Of a stretch of DNA of 64,000 nucleotides, positions 32,001 through 44,340 are shown piece by piece. The position numbers were made by a program, and so were the translations under genes. Source of the DNA: Cherax quadricarinatus (taxonomy: Eukaryota > Arthropoda > Malacostraca > Decapoda > Parastacidae); contig NW_027196425.1 in the NCBI RefSeq assembly GCF_038502225.1, positions 1 through 64,000 on the forward strand, written 5' to 3'. The notes beneath the pieces are model-generated. The model did not search any database, had not been told where the DNA came from, and saw only the letters and a program-made list of their open reading frames with translations. The stretch's first letter is position 1. Each line of letters starts with the position of its first letter.

Positions 32001-33493
32001 AAAAGATTCGTTCAGCGATGAGTCCTTACTTTTCGAGAGGTAAAGTAGGATTTGACGAATCACATCTAACTGAGATAATTACTTTCAGAGACACTGGCAG
32101 TTATCTCACGTTATTAAGAGAAGATGTACTGCCCATAACTGACGATACCTATTGCAAGATAGATGTATTGTTAGAAGCCTATGGAGGGGCTGTTATAAAA
32201 GTGCCTCTGCACAAAGTTTATATTGAAACAAGCTATTATACTGGTTATATTTCAGTGGGTATATCCAGTGGTGTATTTCCCATTAGGTCAGTGGACTTGT
32301 TGATAGGGAACGATATCCTTCATGCTGGTATATGTAAAGAACCACTTGTGATTGATAATAACACTGATGATAATTATGCCATTGAAGCTTGTAGAGAGAA
32401 ACCTATTTTATTTCCTCTCACCACAATTACTAGAGCTATGTCAAAGATACAACAACCATCCTTGTCTCCTGTTGAGTTAGTTGATGACGATGATTTGGGC
32501 TTGAATATGTTGTTTAGTGATGCTCTGCACCCAGGGTCATTAACACCAACTCCCCCCTGCCGTCAACCTAGTCAGGACACAACTGACGGTAAATTTCTAA
32601 CTCATGATGATTTAATCAAGGATCAGTTTGTTGATCAGTCACTGGAAAGACTGAGAGATATAGCAGTTACTGAGAGTGAAGCAAAGGATCTCGATAATTG
32701 TTACTATTATAGTAACGGTGTACTGATGGAGAAAAATACATGTAAGTTGTCAGCTGATAGTGTTTCCACCACAGTCAAGCATCTCGTAGTGTTACCAGTT
32801 ACATTTCGTGAACAAGCCATTGATTTTGCTCACAATAGTCCCATAGGAGGACATTTGGGTGTCAAGAAGACACTTGGTAAACTGGCAAAACATTTTACTT
32901 GGCCAAAGATGAAGGAAACAGTAGCTGATCATGTGCGACGTTGTCACGTGTGTCAAGTGACAGGCAAGCCAGCACACACACCTCCACCTGCACCTCTCAC
33001 TGTGTTCATTAGTAGCAAAGTTCAGTTCATCTGGACTAGACATTGTTCAGACTCATTCAAAAGGTTGAAGCATCTGCTTTCCTCTGCTCCAGTGTTGAGT
33101 CCTAATTTCAATATTGGCTTCTTTTTACATATAGATGCGAGTGGCTATGCAGTGGGTGCTGTGCTGCTCCAACAGTCAACATCCACTGACATTCTCCATC
33201 CTATATGTTACTATTCATCTAAACTTTAACGACACCAGAAAAATTATGCCACTATTGAGAAAGAGGCTCTAGCTCTTGTGGTGTCCTTGGAACATTTTGA
33301 CGTGTATTTGGGCACTTCCCCATTTAAAATTAACGTTTTTTCAGACCACAATCCACTCACTTATATTAACACCATGAAGAGTAAAAATGCTAGGATCATG
33401 AGGTGGGCTCTCAGAATCCAACCTTATTCTATTAGTATAAAACACTTAAGTGGTCATTGTAATGTAATTGCTGACGCTCTGTCACGTCATTAA
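31976..33493 (+). pseudogene. pol: Defective pol: protease, integrase zinc region, RT tail and RNase H
   Basis: Same frame as gag. Numbered from ATG 32018: an aspartic protease with the DTG active site (residues 25-27) and flap-region LLIGND (about 94-99); a linker; an HHCC zinc-binding integrase N-domain with His272, His279, Cys309, Cys312 and GHLGVKKT; then, after PPAPL (about 323-327), an abrupt switch to the RT thumb/connection (FIWTRHCSDSFKRLK) and RNase H with Asp373 in HIDASG. An in-frame TAA (33227-33229) interrupts RNase H, but the frame runs on through TIEKEALAL, SDHNPLTY and ADALSR to the stop at 33491-33493. Neither an RT YxDD box nor an integrase DDE core is present. The integrase segment preceding RNase H is opposite to the usual Gypsy order and fits an integrase-first (Gmr1-like) ancestor with an internal deletion near 33000. 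Non-functional copy. Confidence 0.88.
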
Positions 33494-34106
33494 TAATTAT
33501 CAGTTACATTAAATTAACATAATTTTATGCCCAAATACCTTTTGTTACTTGCTATGTCAAATTCAGTAGAGTAACTTAATCCCTCCAGCCCATATTAAGT
33601 ATGTATACTCATGTCTAATTATTATATTTATATATTCACAGTAGTGTTGTGTATGAGGAGGAGACATAAGCTGAGTGATGAGTGGGTAGTGTGGTGTGGG
33701 CGATGTACTACATGATGGAACACTGTCCTGCCACAGACCCCCCCCCTTCACTACACATCTTAAGCTGTTTCATACTCAGATGTCCATACTGCATAGCATT
33801 CCACAACCACTACTTAGGAGTGGAATGCTGTCTCCACTACTATGATCGAGCCTCAACGTGCCCTCCTTGTCTGTGCTATCCTGTCTCTACACTGATGTAC
33901 ATAACCAAGAGTGTGCAGAGATACGATACTGTGTACTGCCCTAGTACTAGGGGCATATCTTATTGTATAGACGCTGTGAAATTATAGAGGTGCTTGGCAC
34001 AAGAGTGACTCTGATTAATGTTTATATTATATTGTTAGTAATGTAACCTGAGTAATCAGTAATGTGAAAGACATTAATGCAACTCGTAGTGCGACCGTTT
34101 GTCGTG
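33494..34106 (+). other. Untranslated 3' internal region of the retrotransposon
   Basis: About 610 bp between pol and the polypurine tract. No envelope-like or integrase sequence is recognisable; open frames are short and without motifs. Confidence 0.6.
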
Positions 34107-34116
34107 ATGGGGGGGG
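34107..34116 (+). promoter_or_regulatory. Polypurine tract (G-run)
   Basis: ATGGGGGGGG lies directly against the 3' LTR start, the required position for the plus-strand primer. It is an unusual, nearly pure oligo-G tract. Confidence 0.8.
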
Positions 34117-35348
34117 TGTTGCAACCCCTGAATGATTTGCAATGATTATTATGTATATATATAATTATTATCTTTTCATATAATTTTATATTGCTTATAT
34201 TTGCGATAATAGCTAAATCGTAAATGTATTGCTTTATATGGTTATTTGACTTAGTTATGTTGTTAGGTAGGATGTTACATATTATGTGCTCAGTTCAAGT
34301 CTTGATTGTCTAACTACTGTAATTATCGCTTTTGGCTCATTTGACTGCCGGCTTCTTGCCGAGCTGCAGCTGTCCCCGGAGCTATCACGTGATCGAGGGG
34401 GGTGTCCTCACCTCGCCTGAAGTATTCAGTCTGGTCTAGACTCTCTTGTTGGTTGGACAGATTGTCTGTCTCATTAATCTTGTTAGTTCTGTAGAACTCT
34501 GTTCACAGAACATTATATAGACTTAGTGATTTTTGACGTTGTACTGAGCTTGTGTGTCGCTTAGACACTCTGAGCCACACCTGAGCCACATGATGAGCCA
34601 CACCTGAGCTGCAGCTTCTGATCTAACTTGTACTGGTATCTGTGTATTATCACAGTCGGGGATTTTCTTGTGTTGAACTTAGATTCAGTAGTATGGGGGT
34701 TTTGTGACTTTTGTGGAGAATCTGCTGATGGTCCTTACTTAGTGCAGTTATATTATCTCCTTGTTCCTGATTCTGTGTCACAGTTGCTTGTTATATTGCT
34801 ATTGGGCTTAGCATTCTTTTTGTTGTTCAAGCAGACTGTTCTGATTGCCAGTTGGTCAAGAAGTTAGTTTATGTGAGGACTTTATCAGTCACTTGTTTAA
34901 GTCTAGTCGAGTCGTGAGACATAGCGAACTACTTAGAGCACTTACACACATACACACAAACTTACTTGTACATATTTGTAATATCTTATTAAATGTTAAT
35001 GTACCAGACTGTAATTAAGAATTATAAATGTGATATGTGCTTTCAGCACAATAATATTATACACGAGAGAAGTGATTATTATTATTTTGATTATTATTAA
35101 TTTAATTTACTTTGATATACCTCTAGACCATACTCAATAAATTTATTAAATATTATTTTCTCTAGTTAGTAGCCTACCAGTTGTAATCCTGAAGCACTAT
35201 TGAATCATACTGAATTCTAATGGATAATTGGACAAGGATACTGACTACTTGTTACGAAAACCCAGTAACAGGCTGGATGCTAGAAGGGCAGTCCTTTCTA
35301 GTATTCACTGGAGATCTCTAAGCTTTTAGAATCGCGTTTTTTGTAACA
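34117..35348 (+). repeat. 3' LTR of the retrotransposon
   Basis: 1232 bp with the same termini as the 5' LTR. About 19 bp longer, mainly because of a local duplication of GAGCCACA-type sequence around 34570-34606. Candidate AATAAA at 35136-35141. Followed by GGGTG and the resumed 40-bp satellite. Confidence 0.96.
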
Positions 35349-38300
35349 GGGTGAAGGTGGGAACTGCAGTGCCTGCACTTTGAAGGCGGGGCGAGGGTGG
35401 CAACTGCAGTGCCTCCACTCCTAATGAGGGGTGAAGATGGGAACTACAGTGCATGCACTTTAAAGGAGGGGTGAAGGTGGGAACTACAGTGCCTGTACTC
35501 TAAAGGAGGGGTGAGAGTGGGAATTACAGTGTCTGTACTCTGAAGGAGGGGTGAGGGTGGGAACTACAGTGACTGCACTCTGAAGGAGGGGTGATGGTGG
35601 GAACTGCAGTGCCTGTACTCTGAAGGAGGTGTGAATGTGGGAACTACAGTGCCTGCACTCTGAAGGAGGGGTGAGGGTGGGAACTAGAGTGCCTGCTCTC
35701 TAAAAGAGGGGTGAGGGTGGGAACTACAGTGCTTGAGCTCTGACGGAGGGGTGAAGGTGAGAACTACGGTGCCTGCACTCTGAAGGAGGGGTGAAGGTGA
35801 GAACTACGGTGCCTGCACTCTGAAGGAGGGGTGAAGGTGGAAACTACACTGCCTGCACTCTGACGGAGGGGTGAAGGAGAGAACTACGGTGCCTGCACTT
35901 TGAAGGAGGAGTGAGGGTGAGAACTACAGTGCCTGCACTCTGAAGGAGGGGTGAGGGTGGGAACTAGAGTGCCTGCACTCTGAAGGTGGGGTGAGGGTGG
36001 GAACTACAGTGCCTGCACTCTGAGGGAGGGGTGAAGGTGGGAACTAGAGTGCCTGCACTCTGAAGGAGGGGTGAGGGTGGGAACTACAGTGCCTATACTC
36101 TGACGGAGGGGTGAGGGTGGGAATTACAGTGCCTGCACTCTGAAGGAGGGGTGAGGGTGGCAACTAGAGTGCCTGCACTCTAAAGTAGGGGTGAGGGTGG
36201 GAACTACTTTGCGTGCACTCTGACGGAGGGGTGAAGGTGAGAACTACAGTGTCTGCACTCTGACGGAGGGGTGAAAGTGAGAACTACGGTGCCTGCACTC
36301 TGAAGGAGGGGTGAAGGTGGAAACTACAGTGCCTGCACTCTGACGGAGGGATGAAAGTGGGAACTACAGTGCCTGCACTCTGAAGGAGGGGTGAAAGTGG
36401 GAACGACAGTGCCTGCACTCTGAAGGATGGGAGAAGGTGTGAACTACAGTTCCTGCACTCTGAAGGAGGGGTGAAAGTGGGAACTACAGTGCCTGCACTC
36501 TGACGGAGGGGTGAAGGTGGGAGCTACAGTGCCTGCACTCTGAAGGAGGGATGAAAGTGGGAACTACAGTGCCTGCACTCTGAAGGAGGGGTGAAAGTGG
36601 GAACGACAGTGCCTGCACTCTGAAGGATGGGTGAAGGTGGGAACTACAGTTCCTGCACTCTGAAGGAGGGGTGAAAGTGGGAACTACAGTGCCTGCACTC
36701 TGAAGGAGGGGTGAGGGTGGGAACTACTTTGCCTGCACTCTGAAGGAGGGGTGAAAGTGGGAACTACAGTGCCTGCACTCTGAAAAAGGGGTGAGGGTGG
36801 GAACTACAGTGCCTGCACTCTGAAGGAGGGGTAAGGGTGGGAACTGCAGTGCCTGTACTCTGACGGAGGGGTGAGGGTGGGAACTAGAGTGCCTGCGCTC
36901 TAAAGGAGGGGTGAGGGTGGGAACTACAGTGCCTGTACTCTGAAGGAGGGGTGAATGTGGGAACTACAGTACCTGCACTCTGAAGGAGGGGTGAGGGTGG
37001 GAACTAGAGTGCCTGCGCTCTGAAGGAGGGGTGAGAGTGGGAACTACAGTGTCTGCGCTCTGACGGAGGGGTGAGGGTGGGAACTACAGTGCCTGCGCTC
37101 TGACGGAGGGGTGAGGGTGGGAACTACAGTGCCTGCACTCTGAGGGAGGGGTGATGGTTGGAACTACAGTGCCTGCACTCTGAAGGAAGGGTGAGGGTGG
37201 GAACTACGGTGCCTGCACTCTGAAGGATGGGTGAAGGTGGAAACTACACTGCCTGCACTCTGACGGAGGAGTGAGGGTGGGAACTAAAGTGCCTGCACTC
37301 TGAAGGAGGTGTGAGGGTGGGAACTACAGTGCTTGCACTCTGAAGTAGGGGTGAGGGTGGGAACTAGAGTGCCTGCACTCTGAAGGAGGGGTGAGGGTGG
37401 GAACTACAGTGCCTGCACTCTGAGGGAGGGGTGAAGGTGGGAACTACAGTGCCTGCACTCTGAAGGAAGGGTGAGGGTGGCAACTAGAGTGCCTGCACTC
37501 TAAAGTAGGGTGAGGGTGGGAACTACTTTGCCTGCACTCTGACGGTGGGGTGAAGGTGAGAACTACAGTGCCTGCACTCTGACGGAAGGGTGAGGTTGGG
37601 AACTGCAGTGCTTGCACTCTGACGGAAGGGTGAGGGTGGGAACTGCAGTGCTTGCACTCTGACGGAAGGTTGAGGGTGGGAACTGCAGTGCTTGCACTCT
37701 GACGGAAGGGTGAGGGTGGGAACTGCAGTGCTTGCACTCTGACGGTGGGGTGAGGGTGGGAACTGCAGTGCTTGCACTCTGACGAAAGGGTGAGGGTGGG
37801 AACTGCAGTGCTTGCGCTCTGACGGAAGGGTGAGGGTGGGAACTACAGTGCCTGCACTCTGAGGGAGGGGTGAAGGTGGGAACTACAGTGCCTGCACTCT
37901 GAAGGAAGGGTGAAGGTGGCAACTAGAGTGCCTGCACTCTAAAGTAGGGGTGAGGGTGGGAACTACTTTGCCTGCACTCTGACGGAGGGGTGAAGGTGAG
38001 AACTACAGTGCCTGCACTCTGACGGAAGGGTGAGGGTGGGAACTACAGCGCCTGCACTCTGAGGAAGGGGTGAAGGTGGGAACTACAGTGCCTGCACTCA
38101 GAAAGAGGGGTGAGGGTGGGAACTACAGTGCCTGCACTCTGAAGGAGGGGTGAGGGTGGGAACTAGAGTGCCTGCTCTCTAAAATAGGGGTGAGGGTGGG
38201 AACTACAGTGCTTGAGCTCTGACGGAGGGGTGAAGGTGAGAACTACGGTGCCTGCACTCTGAAGGAGGGGTGAAGGTGAGAACTACGGTGCCTGCACTCT

Positions 38301-41300
38301 GAAGGAGGGGTGAAGGTGGAAACTACACTGCCTGCACTCTGACGGAGGGGTGAGGGTGGGAACTACAGTGCCTGTACTCTGACGGAGGGGTGAGGGTGGG
38401 AATTACAGTGCCTGCACTCTGAAGGAGGGGTGAGGGTGGCAACTAGAGTGCCTGCACTCTAAAGTAGGGGTGAGGGTGGGAACTACTTTGCGTGCACTCT
38501 GACGGAGGGGTGAAGGTGAGAACTACAGTGTCTGCACTCTGACGGAGGGGTGAAAGTGAGAACTACGGTGCCTACACTCTGAAGGAGGGGTGAAGGTGGA
38601 AACTACAGTGCCTGCACTCTGACGGAGGGATGCAAGTGGGAACTACAGTGCCTGCACTCTGAAGGAGGGGTGAAAGTGGGAACGACAGTGCCTGCACTCT
38701 GAAGGATGGGAGAAGGTGGGAACTACAGTTCCTGCACTCTGAAGGAGGGGTGAAAGTGGGAACTACAGTGCCTGCACTCTGACGGAGGGGTGAAGGTGGG
38801 AGCTACAGTGCCTGCACTCTGAAGGAGGGATGAAAGTGGGAACTACAGTGCCTGCACTCTGAAGGAGGGGTGAAAGTGGGAACGACAGTGCCTGCACTCT
38901 GAAGGATGGGTGAAGGTGGGAACTACAGTTCCTGCACTCTGAAAGATGGGTGAAGGTGAGAACTACAGTGCCTGCACTCTGAAGGAGGGGTGAAAGTGGG
39001 AACTACAGTGACTCTGAAGGAGGGGTGAAAGTGGGAACGACAGTGCCTGCACTCTGAAGGATGGGTGAAGGTGGGAACTACAGTTCCTGCACTCTGAAAG
39101 ATGGGTGAAGGTGAGAACTACAGTGCCTGCACTCTGAAGGAGGGGTGAAAGTGGGAACGACAGTGCCTGCACTCTGAAGGAGGGGTGAGGGTGGGAACTA
39201 CAGTGCTTGCACTATGAAGTAGGGGTGAGGGTGGGAACTAGAGTGCCTGCACTCTGAAGGAGGGGTGAGGGTGGGAACTACAGTGCCTGCACTCTGAGGG
39301 AGGGGTGAAGGTGGGAACTACAGTGCCTGCACTCTGAAGGAAGGGTGAGGGTGAGAACTAGAGTGCCTGCACTCTAAAGTAGGGTGAGGGTGGGAACTAC
39401 TTTGCCTGCACTCTGACGGTGGGGTGAAGGTGAGAACTACAGTGCCTGCACTCTGACGGAAGGGTGAGGGTGGGAACTGCAGTGCTTGCACTCTGACGGA
39501 AGGGTGAGGGTGGGAACTGCAGTGCTTGCACTCTGACGGAAGGTTGAGGGTGGGAACTGCAGTGCTTGCACTCTGACGGAAGGGTGAGGGTGGGAACTTC
39601 AGTGCTTGCACTCTGACGGTGGGGTGAGGGTGGGAACTGCAGTGCTTGCACTCTGACGAAAGGGTGAGGGTGGGAACTGCAGTGCTTGCGCTCTGACGGA
39701 AGGGTGAGGGTGGGAACTACAGTGCCTGCACTCTGAGGGAGGAGTGAAGGTGGGAACTACAGTGCCTGCACTCTGAAGGAAGGGTGAAGGTGGCAACTAG
39801 AGTGCCTGCACTCTAAAGTAGGGGTGAGGGTGGGAACTACTTTGCCTGCACTCTGACGGAGGGGTGAAGGTGAGAACTACAGTGCCTGCACTCTGACGGA
39901 AAGGTGAGGGTGGGAACTACAGCGCCTGCACTCTGAGGAAGGGGTGAAGGTGGGAACTACAGTGCCTGCACTCAGAAGGAGGGGTGAAGGTGCGAACTAC
40001 AGTGCCTGCACTCTGAAGGAGGGGTGAGGGTGGGAACTACTTTGCCTGCACTCTGAAAGAGGGGTGAGGGTGGGAACTACAGTGCCTGCACTCTGAAGGA
40101 GGGGTGAGGGTGGGAACTAGAGTGCCTGCTCTCTAAAAGAGGGGTGAGGGTGGGAACTACAGTGCTTGAGCTCTGACGGAGGGGTGAAGGTGAGAACTAC
40201 GGTGCCTGCACTCTGAAGGAGGGGTGAAGGTGGAAACTACACTGCCTGCACTCTGACGGAGGGGTGAAGGAGAGAACTACGGTGCCTGCACTTTGAAGGA
40301 GGAGTGAGGGTGAGAACTACAGTGCCTGCACTCTGAAGGAGGGGTGAGGGTGGGAACTAGAGTGCCTGCACTCTGCAGGAGGGGTGAGGGTGGGAACTAC
40401 AGTGCCTGCACTCTGAGGGAGGGGTGAAGGTGGGAACTAGAGTGCCTGCACTCTGAAGGAGGGGTGAGGGTGGGAACTACAGTGCCTGTACTCTGACGGA
40501 GGGGTGAGGGTGGGAATTACAGTGCCTGCACTCTGAAGGAGGGGTGAGGGTGGCAACTAGAGTGCCTGCACTCTAAAGTAGGGGTGAGGGTGGGAACTAC
40601 TTTGCGTGCACTCTGACGGAGGGGTGAAGGTGACAACTACAGTGTCTGCACTCTGACGGAGGGGTGAAAGTGAGAACTACGGTGCCTGCACTCTGAAGGA
40701 GGGGTGAAGGTGGAAACTACAGTGCCTGCACTCTGACGGAGGGATGCAAGTGGGAACTACAGTGCCTGCACTCTGAAGGAGGGGTGAAAGTGGGAACGAC
40801 AGTGCCTGCACTCTGAAGGAGGTGGGGGTGAAGGTGGGAACTACAGTGCCTGCACTTTGAAGGATACAGGGTGAATGGTGGGAGCTACAGTGCCTGCACT
40901 CTGAAGGAGGTGGGGGGTGAGGGTGGGAACTACAGTGCCTGCACTCTGAAAGGAAGGGGCACTCTGAAAGGTTGGAACTACAGTGCCTGCACTCTGAAGG
41001 AGGGGTGAAAGTGGGAACTACAGTGCCTGCACTCTGAAGGAGGGGTGAAAGTGGGAACTACAGTGCCTGCACTCTGAAGGAGGGGTGAGGGTGGGAACTA
41101 CAGTGCCTGCACTCTGAGGAAGGGGTGAAGGTGGGAACTACAGTGCCTGCACTCAGAAGGAGGGGTGAAGGTGGGAACTACAGTGCCTGCACTCTGAAGG
41201 AGGGGTGAGGGTGGGAACTACTTTGCCTGCACTCTGAAGGAGGGGTGAGGGTGGGAACTACAGTGCCTGCACTCTGAAGGAGGGGTGAGGGTGGGAACTA

Positions 41301-43612
41301 CAGTGCCTGCACTCTGAAGGAGGGGTGAGGGTGGGAACTGCAGTTCCTGTACTCTGACGGAGGGGTGAGGGTGGGAACTAGAGTGCCTGCGCTCTAAAGA
41401 AAGGGTGAGGGTGGAAACTTCAGTGCCTGTACTCTGAAGGAGGGGTGAATGTGGGAACTACAGTACCTGCACTCTGAAGGAGGGGTGAGGGTGGGAACTA
41501 GAGTGCCTGTGCTCTGAAGGAGGGGTGAGAGTGGGAACTACAGTGTCTGCGCTCTGACGGAGGGGTGAGGGTGGGAACTACAGTGCCTGCGCTCTGACGG
41601 AGGGGTGAGGGTGGGAACTACAGTGCCTGCACTCTGAGGGAGGGGTGAAGGTGGAAACTACACTGCCTGCACTCTGACGGAAGGGTGAGGGTGGGAACTA
41701 AAGTGCCTGCACTCTGAAGGAGGGGTGAGGGTGGGAACTACAGTGCTTGCACTCTGAAGTAGGGGTGAGGGTGGGAACTAGAGTGCCTGCACTCTGAAGG
41801 AGGGGTGAGGGTGGGAACTACAGTGCCTGCACTCTGAGGGAGGGGTGAATGTGGGAACTACAGTGCCTGCACTCTGAAGAAAGGGTGAGGGTGGCCACCA
41901 GAGTGCCTGCACTCTAAAGTAGGGTGAGGGTGGGAACTACTTTGCCTGCACTCTGACGGAGGGGTGAAGGTGAGAACTACAGTGCCTGCACTCTGACGGA
42001 AGGGTGAGGGTGGGAACTCTACAGTGCAGTGCTTGCACTCTGACGGAAGGTTGAGGGTGGGAACTGCAGTGCTTGCACTCTGACGGAAGGGTGAGGGTGG
42101 GAACTGCAGTGCCTGCACTCTGACGGTGGGGTGAGGGTGGGAACTGCAGTGCTTGCACTCTGACGGAAGGGTGAGGGTGGGAACTGCAGTGCTTGCGCTC
42201 TGACGGAAGGGTGAGGGTGGGAACTACAGTGCCTGCACTCTGAGGGAGGGGTGAAGGTGGGAACTACAGTGCCTGCACTCTGAAGGAAGGGTGAAGGTGG
42301 AAACTAGAGTGCCTGCACTCTAAAGTAGGGGTGAGGGTGGGAACTACTTTGCCTGCACTCTGACGGAGGGGTGAAGGTGAGAACTACAGTGCCTGCACTC
42401 TGACGGAAGGGTGAGGGTGGGAACTACAGTGCCTTCACTCTGAGGAAGGGGTGAAGGTGGGAACTACAGTGCGTGCATTCAGAAGGAGGGGTGAAGGTGG
42501 GAACTACAGTGCCTGCACTCTGAAGGAGGGGTGAGGGTGGGAACTACTTTGCCTGCACTCTGAAGGAGGGGTTAGGGTGGGAACTACAGTGCCTGCACTC
42601 TGAAGGAGGGGTGAGGGTGGGAACTACAGTGCCTGCACTCTGAAGGAGGGGTGAGGGTGGGAACTGCAGTGCCTGTACTCTGACGGAGGGGTGAGGGTGG
42701 GAACTAGAGTGCCTGCGCTCTAAAGGATTGGTGAGGGTGGGAACTACAGTGCCTGTACTCTGAAGGAGGGGTGAATGTGGGAACTACAGTACCTGCACTC
42801 TGAAGGAGGGGTGAGGGTGGGAACTAGAGTGCCTGCACTCTGAAGGAGGGGTGAGAGTGGGAACTACAGTGTCTGCGCTCTGACGGAGGGGTGAGGGTGG
42901 GAACTACAGTGCCTGCGCTCTGACGGAGGGGTGAGGGTGGGAACTACCGTGCCTGCACTCTGAGGGAGGGGTGAAGGTGGGAACTACAGTGCCTGCACTC
43001 TGAAAGAAGGGTGAGGGTGGGAACTACGGTGCCTGCACTCTGAAGGATGGGTGAAGGTGGAAACTACACTGCATGCACTCTGACGGAGGGGTGAGGGTGG
43101 GAACTAAAGTGCCTGCACTCTGAAGGAGGGGTGAGGGTGGGAACTACAGTGCTTGCACTCTGAAGTAGGGGTGAGGGTGGGAACTAGAGTGCCTGCACTC
43201 TGAAGGAGGGGTGAGGGTGGGAACTACAGTGCCTGCACTCTGAGGGAGGGGTGAAGGTGGGAACTACAGTGCCTGCACTCTGAAGGAAGGGTGAGGGTGG
43301 CAACTAGAGTGCCTGCACTCTAAAGTAGGGGTGAGGGTGGGAACTACTTTGCCTGCACTCTGACGGTGGGATGAAGGTGAGAACTACAGTGCCTGCACTC
43401 TGACGGAAGGGTGAGGGTGGGAACTGCAGTGCTTGCACTCTGACGGAAGGGTGAGGGTGGGAACTGCAGTGCTTGCACTCTGACGGAAGGGTGAGGGTGG
43501 GAACTGCAGTGCTTGCACTCTGACGGAAGGGTGAGGGTGGGAACTTCAGTGCTTGCACTCTGACGGAAGGGTGAGGGTGGGAACTTCAGTGCTTGCACTC
43601 TGACGGAGGGTG
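35349..43612. repeat. 40-bp satellite, main block (about 206 copies) with higher-order repeats
   Basis: Continuation of the 40-bp satellite with many point-variant unit types (GAAGGAGGGGTGAGGGTGGG, GACGGAAGGGTGAGGGTGGG, AAAGTAGGGGTGAGGGTGGG and others). Distinct strings of variant units recur: one string begins near 36235, 38515 and 40635, another near 37444, 39318, 41858 and 43304. This shows duplication of blocks of tens of units. The region about 40820-40980 has units of abnormal length, and about 39009-39020 shows a partial-unit deletion. Long minus-strand frames are artefacts of the 120-bp (three-unit) codon period. Confidence 0.96.
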
Positions 43613-43741
43613 GATATATGTGGTAATTTTTGGACAACAGTTTGACGCGACTCTGGTAAGACACTGACCGAGTGATAATTAAAGCTTTTCTTCTTTTTCG
43701 CGTCACCTTGATTCTGTGGGAAAGTGTCGGTTTCTTAAACA

Positions 43742-44116
43742 TTCACCCACATACACCCACATACACCCACATACACTCACATACACCCACATACACCCAC
43801 ATACACCCACATACACCCACATACACTCACATACACCCACATACACCCACATACACCCACATACACCCACATACACCCACATACACTCACATACACCCAC
43901 ATACACCCACATACACCCACATACACCCACATACACCCACATACACCCACATACACCCACATACACCCACATACACCCACATACACCCACATACACCCAC
44001 ATACACCCACATACACCCACATACACCCACATACACCCACATACACCCACATACACCCACATACATCCACATACACCCACATACACCCACATACACCCAC
44101 ATACACCCACATACAC
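43742..44116. repeat. 10-bp minisatellite (about 37 copies)
   Basis: Very regular ACACCCACAT repeats with rare T variants (ACACTCACAT) and one ACATCCACAT. The plus strand of the array contains no G. Open frames in several frames on both strands are artefacts. Confidence 0.97.
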
Positions 44117-44340
44117 AAAGGTGGCTAGGAGCTGTGACTCGACCCCTGCAATCACAATTACGTGAATAAATGTTCATCAGTACATATATGAATAATTCAC
44201 GTAACATCATGTAAGAGTTTATTTCTCCTTCATTGTGTATAATATAAATGAATCAGTTGTTGTTGTGTCGTAATCAGTTATCAGATAAACTAAATCCTTT
44301 CCATGTCCACCTTGCTGAAAATGAATTGAAATTTCTTTTA
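44117..44340. other. Unique spacer
   Basis: AT-rich sequence between two arrays, with nothing recognised. Confidence 0.4.

Larger units (their letters stand above)
28933..35348 (+). mobile_element. Full-length Ty3/Gypsy-type LTR retrotransposon (defective)
   Basis: A 6416-bp element with 5' LTR, tRNA-Pro-type primer binding site, gag, same-frame pol, G-rich polypurine tract and 3' LTR. It is flanked by a perfect 5-bp duplication GGGTG (28928-28932, 35349-35353) inside the 40-bp satellite. Ends are TG...CA. The two LTRs differ at several positions (I count about seven in the first 300 bases) and by about 19 bp in length, so the insertion is not brand new. The internal region is only 3971 bp and lacks a reverse-transcriptase core and an integrase core, and pol has an in-frame stop. 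The copy therefore cannot move by itself, though it may be mobilised in trans. Confidence 0.96.

Noticed and set aside
43742..44116. Telomere-like repeat
   Set aside because: ACACCCACAT is not the arthropod TTAGG telomere repeat, and no TTAGG run is present in the window.
43672..44210. Thr/His/Pro-rich and Cys/Val/Gly-rich frames
   Set aside because: Translations of the 10-bp array in different frames.
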